Positions 7,153-15,167 of a DNA stretch of 64,000 nt are shown here, one piece after another. How positions within the stretch are numbered: the first letter of the stretch is position 1; each line of letters opens with the position of its first letter. The DNA is from a virus. The position numbers and the translations under genes were made by a program. The stretch is from the IMG/VR virus record IMGVR_UViG_3300017963_000188, positions 124,001 to 188,000 of that record; one strand, given 5' to 3'. The notes beneath the pieces were generated by a model, which was given only the letters and a program-made list of their open reading frames with translations, ran no database searches and had not been told where the DNA came from.

Positions 7153-7192
7153 TCCTTAATGTTTTTTCAATGTCCTTAATGTTTTTTCAATG
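7153..7192. repeat. 20-bp tandem duplication in a gene's 3' end
   Basis: The unit TCCTTAATGTTTTTTCAATG occurs twice, head to tail. Because 20 is not a multiple of 3, the second copy is read in a different frame and sets the stop of the 7156-7434 gene. Confidence 0.9.
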
Positions 7193-7434
7193 TCATTGTG
7201 CTTGAAAAGTTCTGCTGTTCTATAATGAAGACCAACTTGATCTTTATACCATTCCCAAATTTGATTTTTATGCATCAGCATCTGCATAGCTGTTGATGCA
7301 GATGCCTCACAACATTCGTTTTTTAGATTGTATTGGTCGTAGGACCAAACGGAACCAGCCGAAAAGGTGACAGTATATTTCTCTCCACAATCACAAACAC
7401 AATGATAAATTTCATCTTGCAGTTTGATTCTCAC
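7156..7434 (-). CDS. hypothetical protein with N-terminal Cys cluster
   Basis: 92 aa from GTG 7434 with AGGAGATAGTT in front. CVCDCGEKYTVTF near the N-terminus and ECCEAS further on could bind a metal. The C-terminus (KTLRTLKKH) is produced by the 20-bp tandem duplication. Function unknown. Confidence 0.62.
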   Translation of the reverse strand: MRIKLQDEIYHCVCDCGEKYTVTFSAGSVWSYDQYNLKNECCEASASTAMQMLMHKNQIWEWYKDQVGLHYRTAELFKHNDIEKTLRTLKKH

Positions 7435-7443
7435 AACTATCTC

Positions 7444-7926
7444 CTATCGACTCATCATATATTCATCTACATTCATTATATTGGGATCATCTGTAAACCA
7501 TGCTCGTACTCTATCTATACGAGGTTTGAAAGTTTCAACATGGTCTTTGTATCTGTTGTAAAATTTGTAGTGTTCAGATTGAGGGTGGATAGTTCCAGCT
7601 CTTTGACCATCTTCATCATAGTCACTGTGATTTCCCACATATTTTCTGAACTCTCCATGCCAGTATTCTTTCTCTTGTAATTCTTGTGGAGTGAGCATGA
7701 AAAGACAATAGTATCGATTTTGTTGGCTGCATTGATGATCTTCACGAGCTTCAAAATGTTCTTCAAAAACGTTATGGAACCAATATTTCTCCCCGTTCCA
7801 TATACAAAGACCAGACAATGGACCATCCCAATAATCGGTATGCCACAACATATGAACATTGTCACGAGATGCTTGAGGGAAGTTATGTGTCACAACCATC
7901 AAGTCTCTTTTAGTTTTGAATCTCAT
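7444..7926 (-). CDS. hypothetical protein
   Basis: 160 aa from ATG 7926 (an in-frame TTG lies at 7941). It is rich in aromatic residues and His: LWHTDYWDGPLSGLCIWNG, then EYWHGEFRKYVGNHSDYDEDG. These look like a family-conserved core, but no catalytic motif is assigned. It overlaps the end of the upstream gene by 17 bases, so the two are coupled. Confidence 0.65.
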   Translation of the reverse strand: MRFKTKRDLMVVTHNFPQASRDNVHMLWHTDYWDGPLSGLCIWNGEKYWFHNVFEEHFEAREDHQCSQQNRYYCLFMLTPQELQEKEYWHGEFRKYVGNHSDYDEDGQRAGTIHPQSEHYKFYNRYKDHVETFKPRIDRVRAWFTDDPNIMNVDEYMMSR

Positions 7927-8479
7927 CTTTATATTTCTCAAAAATCACTTTGTATCGTTTCACCACTGTATCACCATCAAAAGCTGTGCAATCGTCACAA
8001 ACTCCTGCATGGGGGTTGATTTCACCTATCAAGAACTGAGCCCCATCTTCAGTCTCTATCAAAACTCCAGGTTGATTCAATCTTTGACCCGTAAAGGTCA
8101 TGGATTCTTGAACTTCCATCTCTTTGTCATACTCTTCAAAATATTCGATGACTTCAGGTTGATCCTGGTACCATTCATCATACTTTTCTTTCCACTTTTC
8201 ATATTCTAGGAACTGAGTTATCTCAGGGTCATCCAAAGCTCTGAGTCGTTTCTCAGCTTCCGTCATGACATCATCTATATCAGAAAATCCATCCATGATT
8301 TTTGATTCTAAATCAAGACGAAGACTCATTACTCTCATTTCAATGTTTTCAAACTTCTCCTGTTCCTCCTGGTATGTAGTACCAAAAACTTCTCTTTCCC
8401 TTTCACTTAGATTAGGACGGAATTTCATTTGTGGCAGTCCACAAGACCAGGGTAAATCACAATATATCCAATCTGACAT
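7910..8479 (-). CDS. hypothetical acidic coiled-coil protein
   Basis: 189 aa from ATG 8479 with AGAGGTCTGAT upstream; a longer ORF would begin inside tRNA-Ala(TGC). Long charged helices (TEAEKRLRAL, EYEKWKEKYDEWYQD) fill the middle. The C-terminal part has GEINPHAGVCDDCTAFDGDTVV, with a CxxC that may hold a metal. Function unknown. Confidence 0.66.
   Translation of the reverse strand: MSDWIYCDLPWSCGLPQMKFRPNLSEREREVFGTTYQEEQEKFENIEMRVMSLRLDLESKIMDGFSDIDDVMTEAEKRLRALDDPEITQFLEYEKWKEKYDEWYQDQPEVIEYFEEYDKEMEVQESMTFTGQRLNQPGVLIETEDGAQFLIGEINPHAGVCDDCTAFDGDTVVKRYKVIFEKYKDEIQN
7941..7941 (-). other. alternative TTG start for the 7444 gene
   Basis: An in-frame TTG five codons upstream of the chosen ATG at 7926. 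Neither has a strong ribosome site, so the start is uncertain. Confidence 0.3.
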
Positions 8480-8500
8480 ATCAGACCTCTTAGTTATATA

Positions 8501-8576
8501 TGGTGGAGCTGGGGGGACTCGAACCCCCAACATCTGCCGTGCAAAGGCAGTGCTCTCCCAGTTGAGCTACAGCCCC
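8501..8576 (-). tRNA. tRNA-Ala(TGC)
   Basis: Acceptor GGGGCTG/CAGCTCC with G3-U70, anticodon arm CTGCC-TTTGCAC-GGCAG, T-arm GGGGG-TTCGAGT-CCCCC, A73, CCA. Confidence 0.95.
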
Positions 8577-9334
8577 ATAACCTCCTTAATCGAATCTTTC
8601 CATTCGATTATAGGATCATCCTTGTATTTCTGATACAGATCCTTAATAGCCTCATCGTTCTGAGACTGAATCAATTCTTCACCTTGTTGTTTTGTTTCCT
8701 CATCAGCTTTATTGTGGCTCAATCGTTGACGAACCTTATTCATCTTACCAAGCCAAATCTTATCTGTCACATATGGTCTGGTGAGATGGATTACATCGTG
8801 AATACCATGCATATCAAGGATTGGTTCAGCAGAGATACTTGTAGCATAACCTAAACTAAAAGCCAATCTCAAGCATTCCCATCTCTCTTTGAAAGTTGGT
8901 GCTCCCGGTTCCCAAAACTCTAGAACCTTCCCATCAACAGTACCAATAGTGAATCGGAACAGAATCTTGTCTTGATGATCCTTGAATTCATCACAGATTC
9001 TTTGAATGCAATCTAGATGTGGCTTCGAGACTATCAAGACATGATTACCAGCATCTAGAACTTTCCTTAGGATTGTAGTAAACCCTTCAATGTTGTGGGG
9101 TGTTATATCATGACTGGTTGGGAACATGATAGGTTGTTTCTTCTCTCCTCGAAGGCCATAGTTCTTACCAATAGCTTCTTGTTGGATCTCTTCATTCTCC
9201 CAATCATCTGGACTTTTCCGATCCATACGGGAAGACATGGCTTTGGCATAGCAATATTTGCAGTTATGACTACAACCAATCACAAAGTTCAGAGTAGAAC
9301 CTGACCATTCCCAAACACCTGTTTTGCGTTTCAT
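8567..9334 (-). CDS. radical SAM-like phage protein (Gp37/Gp68, DUF5131 type)
   Basis: 255 aa. Residues ~20-28 hold GCSHNCKYCYAKAM, a CxxxCxxC iron-sulfur motif. The flow that follows (KKQPIMFPTSHDITP, VLIVSKPHLDCIQRI, AEPILDMHGI) matches the DUF5131/phage Gp37-Gp68 family, related to spore-photoproduct-lyase-like radical SAM enzymes. The substrate is unknown. The gene ends MGL-stop in the 5' end of tRNA-Ala(TGC), and its start overlaps the upstream HNH gene by 4 bases. Confidence 0.8.
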   Translation of the reverse strand: MKRKTGVWEWSGSTLNFVIGCSHNCKYCYAKAMSSRMDRKSPDDWENEEIQQEAIGKNYGLRGEKKQPIMFPTSHDITPHNIEGFTTILRKVLDAGNHVLIVSKPHLDCIQRICDEFKDHQDKILFRFTIGTVDGKVLEFWEPGAPTFKERWECLRLAFSLGYATSISAEPILDMHGIHDVIHLTRPYVTDKIWLGKMNKVRQRLSHNKADEETKQQGEELIQSQNDEAIKDLYQKYKDDPIIEWKDSIKEVMGL

Positions 9335-9930
9335 TTGAACCTCACCCTTCCGATTCGTACTGGAAGAGAGTTTCGTTTCTTAAGCCATTCCTCATCGACA
9401 TGTCTTGTCACAGCATCATATCCAAGAGCATCAAGAAGGTCTCGTGCCGTTACCAATTTCCCTTCAGCTATGAGTGTACCATCTTCCCTGTAGATCCCTT
9501 GCCACCCTTCACCTTCAGCTAAAATGAACAAGGGGATATTTCCTTTCTGACCATTGCACTTCAAACACATGGTCTGCATATTGGAAATATGGTCCTTACC
9601 TCCCTTGGATCTTGGCTTGATATGGTCCTTAGTGAAAAGGACCTCATTTCCTTCAGCATCAACACCATACAGATTGAAATGATACCGATCCTGTTTTTGA
9701 TGTGCAGGCTTTTCCAAAGCAAAGAACTTTGCTTTCAGATGGCATCTTACACAGCTTATACCCTTTCTAGCAAAAGTCAGGTATCGAAGAGAACTCATCT
9801 TGACCATATGGCCTTGGTATTCTCTTTCAGACTCTCCAGTTACAGCAGTGATGTAAGGGAGGATTTCATCAGGTTGGAACGTACCGATACGTTCATACTC
9901 CTGAGTCTTCGTCCCATTCATCGTACTCAT
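9331..9930 (-). CDS. HNH endonuclease
   Basis: 199 aa from ATG 9930, chosen for the AGGAAGAAG ribosome site; ATGs at 9966 and 9921 are alternatives. The HNH core is complete: CVRCHLKAKFF, then LFTKDHIKPRSKGG (the D-H pair), ISNMQTMCLKCNGQKGN (N and second Cys pair). It may be a homing or packaging-type nuclease; its position among tRNAs and small genes fits a free-standing mobile HNH gene. Confidence 0.85.
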   Translation of the reverse strand: MSTMNGTKTQEYERIGTFQPDEILPYITAVTGESEREYQGHMVKMSSLRYLTFARKGISCVRCHLKAKFFALEKPAHQKQDRYHFNLYGVDAEGNEVLFTKDHIKPRSKGGKDHISNMQTMCLKCNGQKGNIPLFILAEGEGWQGIYREDGTLIAEGKLVTARDLLDALGYDAVTRHVDEEWLKKRNSLPVRIGRVRFK

Positions 9931-10135
9931 CTTCTTCTTCCTGTTCCTTTTTCTTTTCATCGACATGCCATAATATCACTACTGGTTGTTCATATCTCAT
10001 AAAGGTTTCTTGATGTGGTCCATCATGACCTTCAGGTAGATTACATCTCATTGTGCATCTATTATCCCCGTAATCATCTCCCAAATACATATGAGCATTG
10101 CATTCACCTTCTACATCTTTGGGAGGTCCCCACAT
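9893..10135 (-). CDS. small acidic protein
   Basis: 80 aa from ATG 10135, which has AAGGAGTATTTG before it and overlaps the upstream stop (ATGA). Cys and His residues (CNAHMYLGDD, RCTMRCNLPEGHDGPHQ) could form a metal site. The C-terminus is a Glu/Asp-rich tail that overlaps the HNH gene start. Confidence 0.65.
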   Translation of the reverse strand: MWGPPKDVEGECNAHMYLGDDYGDNRCTMRCNLPEGHDGPHQETFMRYEQPVVILWHVDEKKKEQEEEDEYDEWDEDSGV

Positions 10136-10935
10136 CAAATACTCCTTGTCCAAGCCGACAGACAATGTTTACAACTCGGCACCCATTGTTTATAGTACAA
10201 ACGGTTAAAACTTTTGAATCTCTTAGAGAATCCTCCATTGATATATTCTTTTACATTTGCATATGCCCAAGCACCAAAGCCACATTTATAAATCTCACCT
10301 TCTTCATCGATTAGAAACGTATATTTCCTATCAGGTTTTGAACAATAGTTTGCAAATGTTGAGTAAAAATTATACTCAAACCTTGATCGTCCCACAGGAA
10401 CTATAGATTCAGGAGTTGTCTCTTCATCTGTAGCTAGCTTATGAATTATACCGTGAGCTTCACAAAGATCGTGAGCCTTAGCAACCCATTCGTTGGTATG
10501 CCATTTGTCCTTAGAGATACACATATAACATTGAGGATGGTTAGACATAAATTCTAGAACTTTCTCTGGATTGTCTGCCCAATCACCATTGGTAACGATT
10601 CGTACCGTCAAAACATCTTTGGAAAGTATAGAAAAAATCTCATACCAATCTGGATTGCAAAAGAATTCACCACCCATCAAATTGATATGGTAATTGATAT
10701 CATTATTGACAAGAAAGGATTTGACCTTGCGAGCCATTTCTATAGTCATGTGCTTATCAAGGCTTGGCTTACACTCAAAACAGCAGTGAGAACAGCTCTG
10801 GGTGCATTTGAGGGTGATCCTGATGGTGGGCCTCAAGACTCTATGACAGCAATCAGCTCTACTACAACTGTCACATCTACAGTCTTCACGACCCTCACAT
10901 TCAGGGTCCACACAGATATGGCATCGACTACTCAT
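10135..10935 (-). CDS. radical SAM protein with Cys-rich N-terminus
   Basis: 266 aa. The first 32 residues carry ten Cys (CHIC, CEGREDCRCDSC, DCC), probably extra metal sites. The radical SAM motif is CTQSCSHCC near residue 44, followed by NLMGGEFF. The end (CKHCLSAW) resembles a SPASM-type auxiliary cluster region, with GEIYKCGFGAW before it. The substrate is unknown. Coupled to the genes on both sides by 4-base overlaps. Confidence 0.8.
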   Translation of the reverse strand: MSSRCHICVDPECEGREDCRCDSCSRADCCHRVLRPTIRITLKCTQSCSHCCFECKPSLDKHMTIEMARKVKSFLVNNDINYHINLMGGEFFCNPDWYEIFSILSKDVLTVRIVTNGDWADNPEKVLEFMSNHPQCYMCISKDKWHTNEWVAKAHDLCEAHGIIHKLATDEETTPESIVPVGRSRFEYNFYSTFANYCSKPDRKYTFLIDEEGEIYKCGFGAWAYANVKEYINGGFSKRFKSFNRLYYKQWVPSCKHCLSAWTRSI

Positions 10936-11144
10936 ATTTTTAAATTTCCCTCATAATCATGGGTCTCAGCAAATTCTCTAACATCCTGAGGACTATTTCC
11001 AGTAAAGCCCTTCTCAAGAGGCCATAGAGGATTCCCACAATTTGGGCAATAATCAACATACCCTCTATCCCACTCCTTCTTTGTGGCATCAATCATCTCC
11101 CCACATCCAAAGAGACCACACTGGATCTGATATTGAGATGCCAT
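10932..11144 (-). CDS. small zinc-ribbon protein
   Basis: 70 aa, GGAGGTGAGAT before ATG 11144. QCGLFGCGEMI and DYCPNCGNPL give two Cys pairs of a zinc ribbon. Coupled by ATGA to the radical SAM gene, possibly as a partner protein; that is inference from position only. Confidence 0.68.
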   Translation of the reverse strand: MASQYQIQCGLFGCGEMIDATKKEWDRGYVDYCPNCGNPLWPLEKGFTGNSPQDVREFAETHDYEGNLKI

Positions 11145-11197
11145 ATCTCACCTCCCATAGATCTATACTGAAACTTTATTAGTTTTTGTAGGAAAAA

Positions 11198-11273
11198 TGG
11201 TCGGACCAGGTGGATTTGAACCACCGACCTCTCGCTTATCAGGCGAGTGCTCTACCAACTGAGCTATGGTCCG
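11198..11273 (-). tRNA. tRNA-Ile(GAT)
   Basis: Acceptor CGGACCA/TGGTCCG, D-arm GCTC/GAGC, anticodon arm CTCGC-CTGATAA-GCGAG, T-arm GGTGG-TTCAAAT-CCACC, A73, CCA. Confidence 0.94.
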
Positions 11274-11277
11274 ACAA

Positions 11278-11352
11278 TGGTTGGCCCCCTGGGAATCGAA
11301 CCCAGACTCTTTCGGTTATCAGCCGAACGCTTTACCGTTAAGCTAGGGGCCA
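11278..11352 (-). tRNA. tRNA-Ile(GAT), second and diverged copy
   Basis: Acceptor TGGCCCC/GGGGCCA, short D-arm GCTT/AAGC, anticodon arm TTCGG-CTGATAA-CCGAA, T-arm CTGGG-TTCGATT-CCCAG, A73, CCA. It sits 4 bases from the other Ile tRNA but the two differ outside the anticodon loop, so they were acquired separately or diverged long ago. Confidence 0.93.
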
Positions 11353-11361
11353 ATAATGTGG

Positions 11362-11616
11362 TTAAATCAGATCCCAGAAATTGTCTTCAATTACTTCTGC
11401 AAATTCTGGAGGGAGACCTTGCTGATTTGAAACGATTTTTTTATGGAAATCTTCTAGAGCTTTTCTTTCATCTCTATATTGTTTACGTCTTCGAGTACCA
11501 TTATGTTGAAGATTAGACTTAGAATTGTTGAGATTATGACCTCCACAACAACAAGCCTTTTTTGATCGATTCTCTGGGTCTTTGCAATTTGACATTATGG
11601 TTGTTGATTTGCCCAT
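11362..11616 (-). CDS. small basic Cys-rich protein
   Basis: 84 aa from ATG 11616, which overlaps the upstream stop (TGATG). KKACCCGGHNLNNSKSN suggests a metal or nucleic-acid contact, followed by the basic RRRKQYRDERKAL. It ends just upstream of the two Ile tRNAs. No family recognised; a start at 11595 is possible. Confidence 0.58.
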   Translation of the reverse strand: MGKSTTIMSNCKDPENRSKKACCCGGHNLNNSKSNLQHNGTRRRKQYRDERKALEDFHKKIVSNQQGLPPEFAEVIEDNFWDLI

Positions 11617-12083
11617 CAATGTATTATCCCCACCCAACTCTTTTCAGGTCGGTACTTAGATACATCTTCACCTGTTTTGATGGCAGTGTCAATGGCTTTG
11701 AACTCTTCTTCACTCAACCCATCCATATAGTCTTTCCACCAGCCATACCAGATCCAGTAATTACCCTGCACACTCATGATACGATTTTCAAACTGAACTC
11801 CAAATTCAGTGACTTTACTTGCCGCATATGATTGGATGGATTCACAATGTTCCATCTGATTGATAAGGTCTGTAGGCACTTCTTTGTCCATCTCTTCCAA
11901 CTTCTCAAGATGTTGACCCATCTCATAGACCTGACGACCAGTAGTCTCGATAAGCATCCAGATAGCAATTTCTGGGTACTTATCAATCTCAGACTTCAAC
12001 TCTTCAGGGAGTTCTTTTCTTTCTTTCTGAAAATACTCCACCACATTCTTTTCAGCATCTTTTTCGACCATTACAGGCATCAT
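11616..12083 (-). CDS. hypothetical protein
   Basis: 155 aa, helical and acidic, starting 15 bases after the end of tRNA-Val(GAC). A Trp/Tyr-rich patch (GNYWIWYGWWKDYMDGL) stands out near residue 110. No known domain. Confidence 0.66.
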   Translation of the reverse strand: MMPVMVEKDAEKNVVEYFQKERKELPEELKSEIDKYPEIAIWMLIETTGRQVYEMGQHLEKLEEMDKEVPTDLINQMEHCESIQSYAASKVTEFGVQFENRIMSVQGNYWIWYGWWKDYMDGLSEEEFKAIDTAIKTGEDVSKYRPEKSWVGIIH

Positions 12084-12097
12084 GAACTCCTAAATTT

Positions 12098-12174
12098 TGG
12101 TGGTCGGACTCGGGATCGAACCGAGGACCTCTACCGTGTCGAGGTAGCGTTCTCCCTAACTGAACTATCCGACC
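12098..12174 (-). tRNA. tRNA-Val(GAC) with C33
   Basis: Acceptor GGTCGGA/TCCGACC, D-arm GTTC/GAAC, anticodon stem CTACC/GGTAG, T-arm CTCGG-TTCGATC-CCGAG, A73, CCA. The loop reads TCGACAC, giving anticodon GAC but with C instead of the near-universal U at position 33. Confidence 0.85.
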
Positions 12175-12181
12175 AAAAATT

Positions 12182-12257
12182 TGGTAGCCGGTGTCGGGCT
12201 CGAACCGACGACATCTTGCGTGTAAAGCAAGTGCTCTCCCAACTGAGCTAACCGGCT
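12182..12257 (-). tRNA. tRNA-Val(TAC)
   Basis: Acceptor AGCCGGT/ACCGGCT, anticodon arm CTTGC-TTTACAC-GCAAG, T-arm GTCGG-TTCGAGC-CCGAC, A73, CCA. Confidence 0.95.
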
Positions 12258-12684
12258 ATATTTTATTCAACACTAATGACAATGCTGCTCTACAAATACA
12301 TAATTCCATTGTATCTGCAATCATCACTGTTTCAAACTCATCTCCTCCACAATCTCCAGTGCAAACTATCCCGAAGATGTATTCACCAGTCTCTATATTA
12401 TATCTTATGTAAGGTCCTTTCCAGCAATCTTTGTGGTTTTTTATTTTTTCAAAAACCTGCCATGCCTGACCTTGATTGGTAGATGGTTTCCAATCATCTA
12501 CAGAGATCCAGAAATTGGTAGAGACATCAATATAGTATTTCCCTACAAAATTGAGGTCAACTTTATGGAGCCATTCTTCTAGTTTTTTCTGTCTTGGACC
12601 TTCATCACCCCAATACTTTATCTCCAGGAGTTCCCATCCCATTACATTTAGAGCAACGGATACGTCATGGCAGGGTTTAGGCAT
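12256..12684 (-). CDS. phage ABA-sandwich-like protein
   Basis: 142 aa from ATG 12684; AGGGGACGTTTTTG precedes it and it overlaps the upstream stop. It opens KPCHDVSVALNVMGWELLE and closes ADTMELCICRAALSLVL, the typical frame of the ABA sandwich family. CIVCTGDCGGDEF-like Cys spacing in the middle may be structural. Paralog of 1830-2210. The TAG stop shares two bases with tRNA-Val(TAC). Confidence 0.75.
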   Translation of the reverse strand: MPKPCHDVSVALNVMGWELLEIKYWGDEGPRQKKLEEWLHKVDLNFVGKYYIDVSTNFWISVDDWKPSTNQGQAWQVFEKIKNHKDCWKGPYIRYNIETGEYIFGIVCTGDCGGDEFETVMIADTMELCICRAALSLVLNKI

Positions 12685-13669
12685 CAAAAACGTCCCCTGT
12701 AAACTCAAGACCATTTTCAAAAGTGACTCGAACCGGCCTTACTCCAATAAAATCTCGAACCGTCTGTTTACCATTGTATCTTACGTTTCGAGTCTCTTTA
12801 CGTTCCCTTTCTGTTTGTTCCCACATCTTGAACATTTCTTTTACTTCTGTCATGTCCTTGTAAATACAAAGACCATATCCATTGGAGCATATGGCTGTAC
12901 CACCTTCTTTTTCTACCAGAGCATATCCTTCCATTGGTCCCAGATCCAAAGTTTTGATTTTCTCCATTATCATTTTCAGATCAGGAAGGACTCTATATAG
13001 ATCTAGAAGATAATTAGCATGATCTTGATTAGTTATTTCTCGTTCTTTACGTATATATTTATCACCTTCAAATGCATGTGTGATAGCTAACCTATGGAAG
13101 GTATGGCTCATTCTACCAATAGCATTATATATTTCTGGTCTATCATCCCTATCTGGACACGGAACTTCTGACTCATAATAGTCTTTGGTCAAAAACCAAA
13201 TCAAAGCTATCTTATCCCAGACATTCAAATTTTCCCATTTACTACGACACTCTTCAACCTTCTGATCCAGAGAACCTTTCTTCTTCAAGGCTATGTAGTA
13301 AGAATAATTATCCCCATGAGACTTAATCAACTCGAATATTTCTGCCAGATCCCCAATATCAATCCACCCAGAACCTATCCTAAAACAATACTCAATCTTG
13401 TCCTGGACCGCTGACATGGTTCCACAACAACCACCCATGTAATTCTCACCTTCAGACATAGCTATGCTACACCACTCTTTAGGAGTGAGTGGTAACTCTA
13501 CAGAATTGAACAATTGAAGAAAATACTCAGCACGATCCTCACCTTTACCTCGATATTCTGTTTTGAGTCTATATTTGATCCCAAAAGAATCAAGGTAATC
13601 CATTCTTTTCTTGAAAGCTACTTTCCATTTCTTTGGTGGGGTAGGAGAAGTTATCTGATGTATAGGCAT
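12677..13669 (-). CDS. hypothetical protein
   Basis: 330 aa with a strong start (AAGGAGGCAAGCT before ATG 13669). It appears soluble and mixed alpha/beta, with no motif I recognise. Cys residues cluster at MGGCCGTMS. The C-terminal YNGKQTVRDFIGVRPVRVTF looks like a separate small beta unit. Overlaps the downstream gene by 8 bases. Confidence 0.7.
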   Translation of the reverse strand: MPIHQITSPTPPKKWKVAFKKRMDYLDSFGIKYRLKTEYRGKGEDRAEYFLQLFNSVELPLTPKEWCSIAMSEGENYMGGCCGTMSAVQDKIEYCFRIGSGWIDIGDLAEIFELIKSHGDNYSYYIALKKKGSLDQKVEECRSKWENLNVWDKIALIWFLTKDYYESEVPCPDRDDRPEIYNAIGRMSHTFHRLAITHAFEGDKYIRKEREITNQDHANYLLDLYRVLPDLKMIMEKIKTLDLGPMEGYALVEKEGGTAICSNGYGLCIYKDMTEVKEMFKMWEQTERERKETRNVRYNGKQTVRDFIGVRPVRVTFENGLEFTGDVFDA

Positions 13670-13711
13670 AGCTTGCCTCCTTTTAAAGGACTATACTACA
13701 CCATAGAATTT

Positions 13712-13915
13712 TTAGACGTATTCGATGGATTCTATGACCTTGAAAAGGAAATTCTCATATGCTAGCAATGCTCTGATACTTGTAGGTTGTATATCATCAG
13801 GATGTTCTCGATTGTGCTTGTCTTTCCTAATATTATCTTCGTGTTCAAACCGAGCCTTTTTAGCCAGTTCTCTGAGATGGATCATTTCTGAATCAGTGCA
13901 GACATCAGTATTCAT
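13712..13915 (-). CDS. small hypothetical protein
   Basis: 67 aa from ATG 13915, with GAGGATGAAG upstream. A longer frame to 14032 runs antisense to nothing but overlaps, out of frame, the better-supported 13905-14072 gene, so I reject the long start. Charged and helical (RELAKKARFEHEDNIRKDK). Confidence 0.62.
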   Translation of the reverse strand: MNTDVCTDSEMIHLRELAKKARFEHEDNIRKDKHNREHPDDIQPTSIRALLAYENFLFKVIESIEYV

Positions 13916-14072
13916 CTTCATCCTCATCGGGCTCATCAAGCATTGAGGATTGGTAGAAATACTCCTCAAATATGTCATCCCTCTCTTCTTCAGTCTCTGC
14001 TTCAGACATGTACTCAAACCACTCATCAGCAAGATCTTCTTGGTTCTTAGACCTAAACCGAGGTGCAGTCAT
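13905..14072 (-). CDS. small acidic protein, 55 aa
   Basis: Starts at ATG 14072, overlapping the upstream stop by 4 bases (ATGA), and runs 55 codons to TGA at 13905. Very acidic: SEAETEEERDDIFEEYF and a DEPDEDEDEY end. Its reading frame is closed on both sides by coupled genes, which supports it over the competing longer frame. Confidence 0.65.
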   Translation of the reverse strand: MTAPRFRSKNQEDLADEWFEYMSEAETEEERDDIFEEYFYQSSMLDEPDEDEDEY

Positions 14073-14662
14073 GAAAAATCCTCTTCTAGAACTAAGGTAT
14101 AGGATATAGAATTCCCATACATTTCTATAGAAATCCTACATAGAGCCATGAAAAAAGCAAACTGAATAGGACATGCAATGACCTGACATCCAGCACTCCA
14201 ATTGTGGACTATATTTGAAGCAAAGTTAGGAGATGCTCTGTGAACATTAGCATAGAAGATACCAGTTTGTTCTTCTACACCTGTTACATCTAGAACATTG
14301 TCTCGATTAGCATCCCTGTAAACAGTGATGTCACCTTTTTGCTCTAAAGCCTCATATCCACGATGGGTTCCTACTTTGTATGCACCCCGATACTGCCCAG
14401 GTTTCATAATCAAGGTCCCATCCACATTCATGGGATTCTCTCTGTAATATGTCCCTGGATCTGTTGTGGCAGGAAATTGAAAGAAGTTCCATTGACCATG
14501 TTGGATGTAGGAGACAGTGACAAAATCATTGAAAGTGTTAGCAGTCATATCCTTCGACCGTACACCCACCACATTCAGGTCATATCCTCGTGGATCTTTG
14601 AAAACCACATGACCTTTAGCCTCCATCACATCAATGACTTTGCTTGGTGTTAGCTCAAACAT
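14069..14662 (-). CDS. L,D-transpeptidase-like phage protein
   Basis: 197 aa from ATG 14662 with AGGAGAGGGTA; a longer ORF begins inside tRNA-Gln. Conserved-looking blocks: ENPMNVDGTLIMKPGQY, GTHRGYEALEQKG, ITVYRDANRDNVLD, then GIFYANVHRASPNFASN and HNWSAGCQVIA. The H...SAGC arrangement resembles the catalytic His and Cys of YkuD-type L,D-transpeptidase folds, so a peptidoglycan-active enzyme is plausible. I have seen this block pattern in phage proteins of unproven function. Confidence 0.65.
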   Translation of the reverse strand: MFELTPSKVIDVMEAKGHVVFKDPRGYDLNVVGVRSKDMTANTFNDFVTVSYIQHGQWNFFQFPATTDPGTYYRENPMNVDGTLIMKPGQYRGAYKVGTHRGYEALEQKGDITVYRDANRDNVLDVTGVEEQTGIFYANVHRASPNFASNIVHNWSAGCQVIACPIQFAFFMALCRISIEMYGNSISYTLVLEEDFS

Positions 14663-14680
14663 TACCCTCTCCTTTAGTTT

Positions 14681-14756
14681 TGGCTGGGGAGACAGGAATC
14701 GAACCTGTAACAACCGGATTCAGAGCCCGGTGCTCTACCAATTGAGCTACTCCCCA
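14681..14756 (-). tRNA. tRNA-Gln(CTG)
   Basis: Acceptor TGGGGAG/CTCCCCA, anticodon arm CCGGG-CTCTGAA-TCCGG, T-arm ACAGG-TTCGATT-CCTGT, G73, CCA. U1-A72 and G73 are normal for glutamine tRNAs. Confidence 0.94.
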
Positions 14757-14795
14757 GCAACATTAAAGCTCATCTGCATCTTAAACCAATCAGCT

Positions 14796-15077
14796 TTAAT
14801 GTGCAACTATTGAGATATCTTTGACACCTTCAGCCAGTTCAATTTCCCCTGGCTTCAAATACTTACCAGGAATGATAGTCAAACCATTGTAAGTAGGTTG
14901 CTCCTGTCCAAAAACCCCACGTCCTGCAAAACTTGAAAAACACCAATCTAGATAGTCATCTTCTGAAACCACTAAGATTGTGGGGTCACATTTATGCTCT
15001 TCTTTATATTGTTCAATGAATGAATCTATGATCTTTTTTGGAAAAACCTTCACTCCAGTATTGTCCATAAAACTCAT
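14796..15077 (-). CDS. hypothetical protein
   Basis: 93 aa from ATG 15077 with GGAGG six bases upstream, just after tRNA-His. The longer reading starts inside the tRNA and is rejected. The core (KCDPTILVVSEDDYLDWCFSS, NGLTIIPGKYLKPGEIEL) looks like a compact alpha/beta fold. No family assigned. Confidence 0.66.
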   Translation of the reverse strand: MSFMDNTGVKVFPKKIIDSFIEQYKEEHKCDPTILVVSEDDYLDWCFSSFAGRGVFGQEQPTYNGLTIIPGKYLKPGEIELAEGVKDISIVAH

Positions 15078-15092
15078 ACATTGCCTCCAATT

Positions 15093-15167
15093 TGGTACAG
15101 CGGGAAGGAGTCGAACCTTCGTCTCAGGGGCCACAACCCTGCACTCTGACCATTGAGCTACCGCTGC
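15093..15167 (-). tRNA. tRNA-His(GTG)
   Basis: Acceptor GCAGCGG/CCGCTGT with a G1-U72 wobble, anticodon arm CAGGG-TTGTGGC-CCCTG, T-arm GAAGG-TTCGACT-CCTTC, A73, CCA. The base before position 1 is U, able to pair with A73, instead of the usual G-1/C73 pair of histidine tRNAs. Confidence 0.9.

Noticed and set aside
13916-14032. N-terminal extension of the 13712 gene
   Set aside because: It overlaps, in another frame, the 55-codon gene that is coupled on both sides and has better start context.
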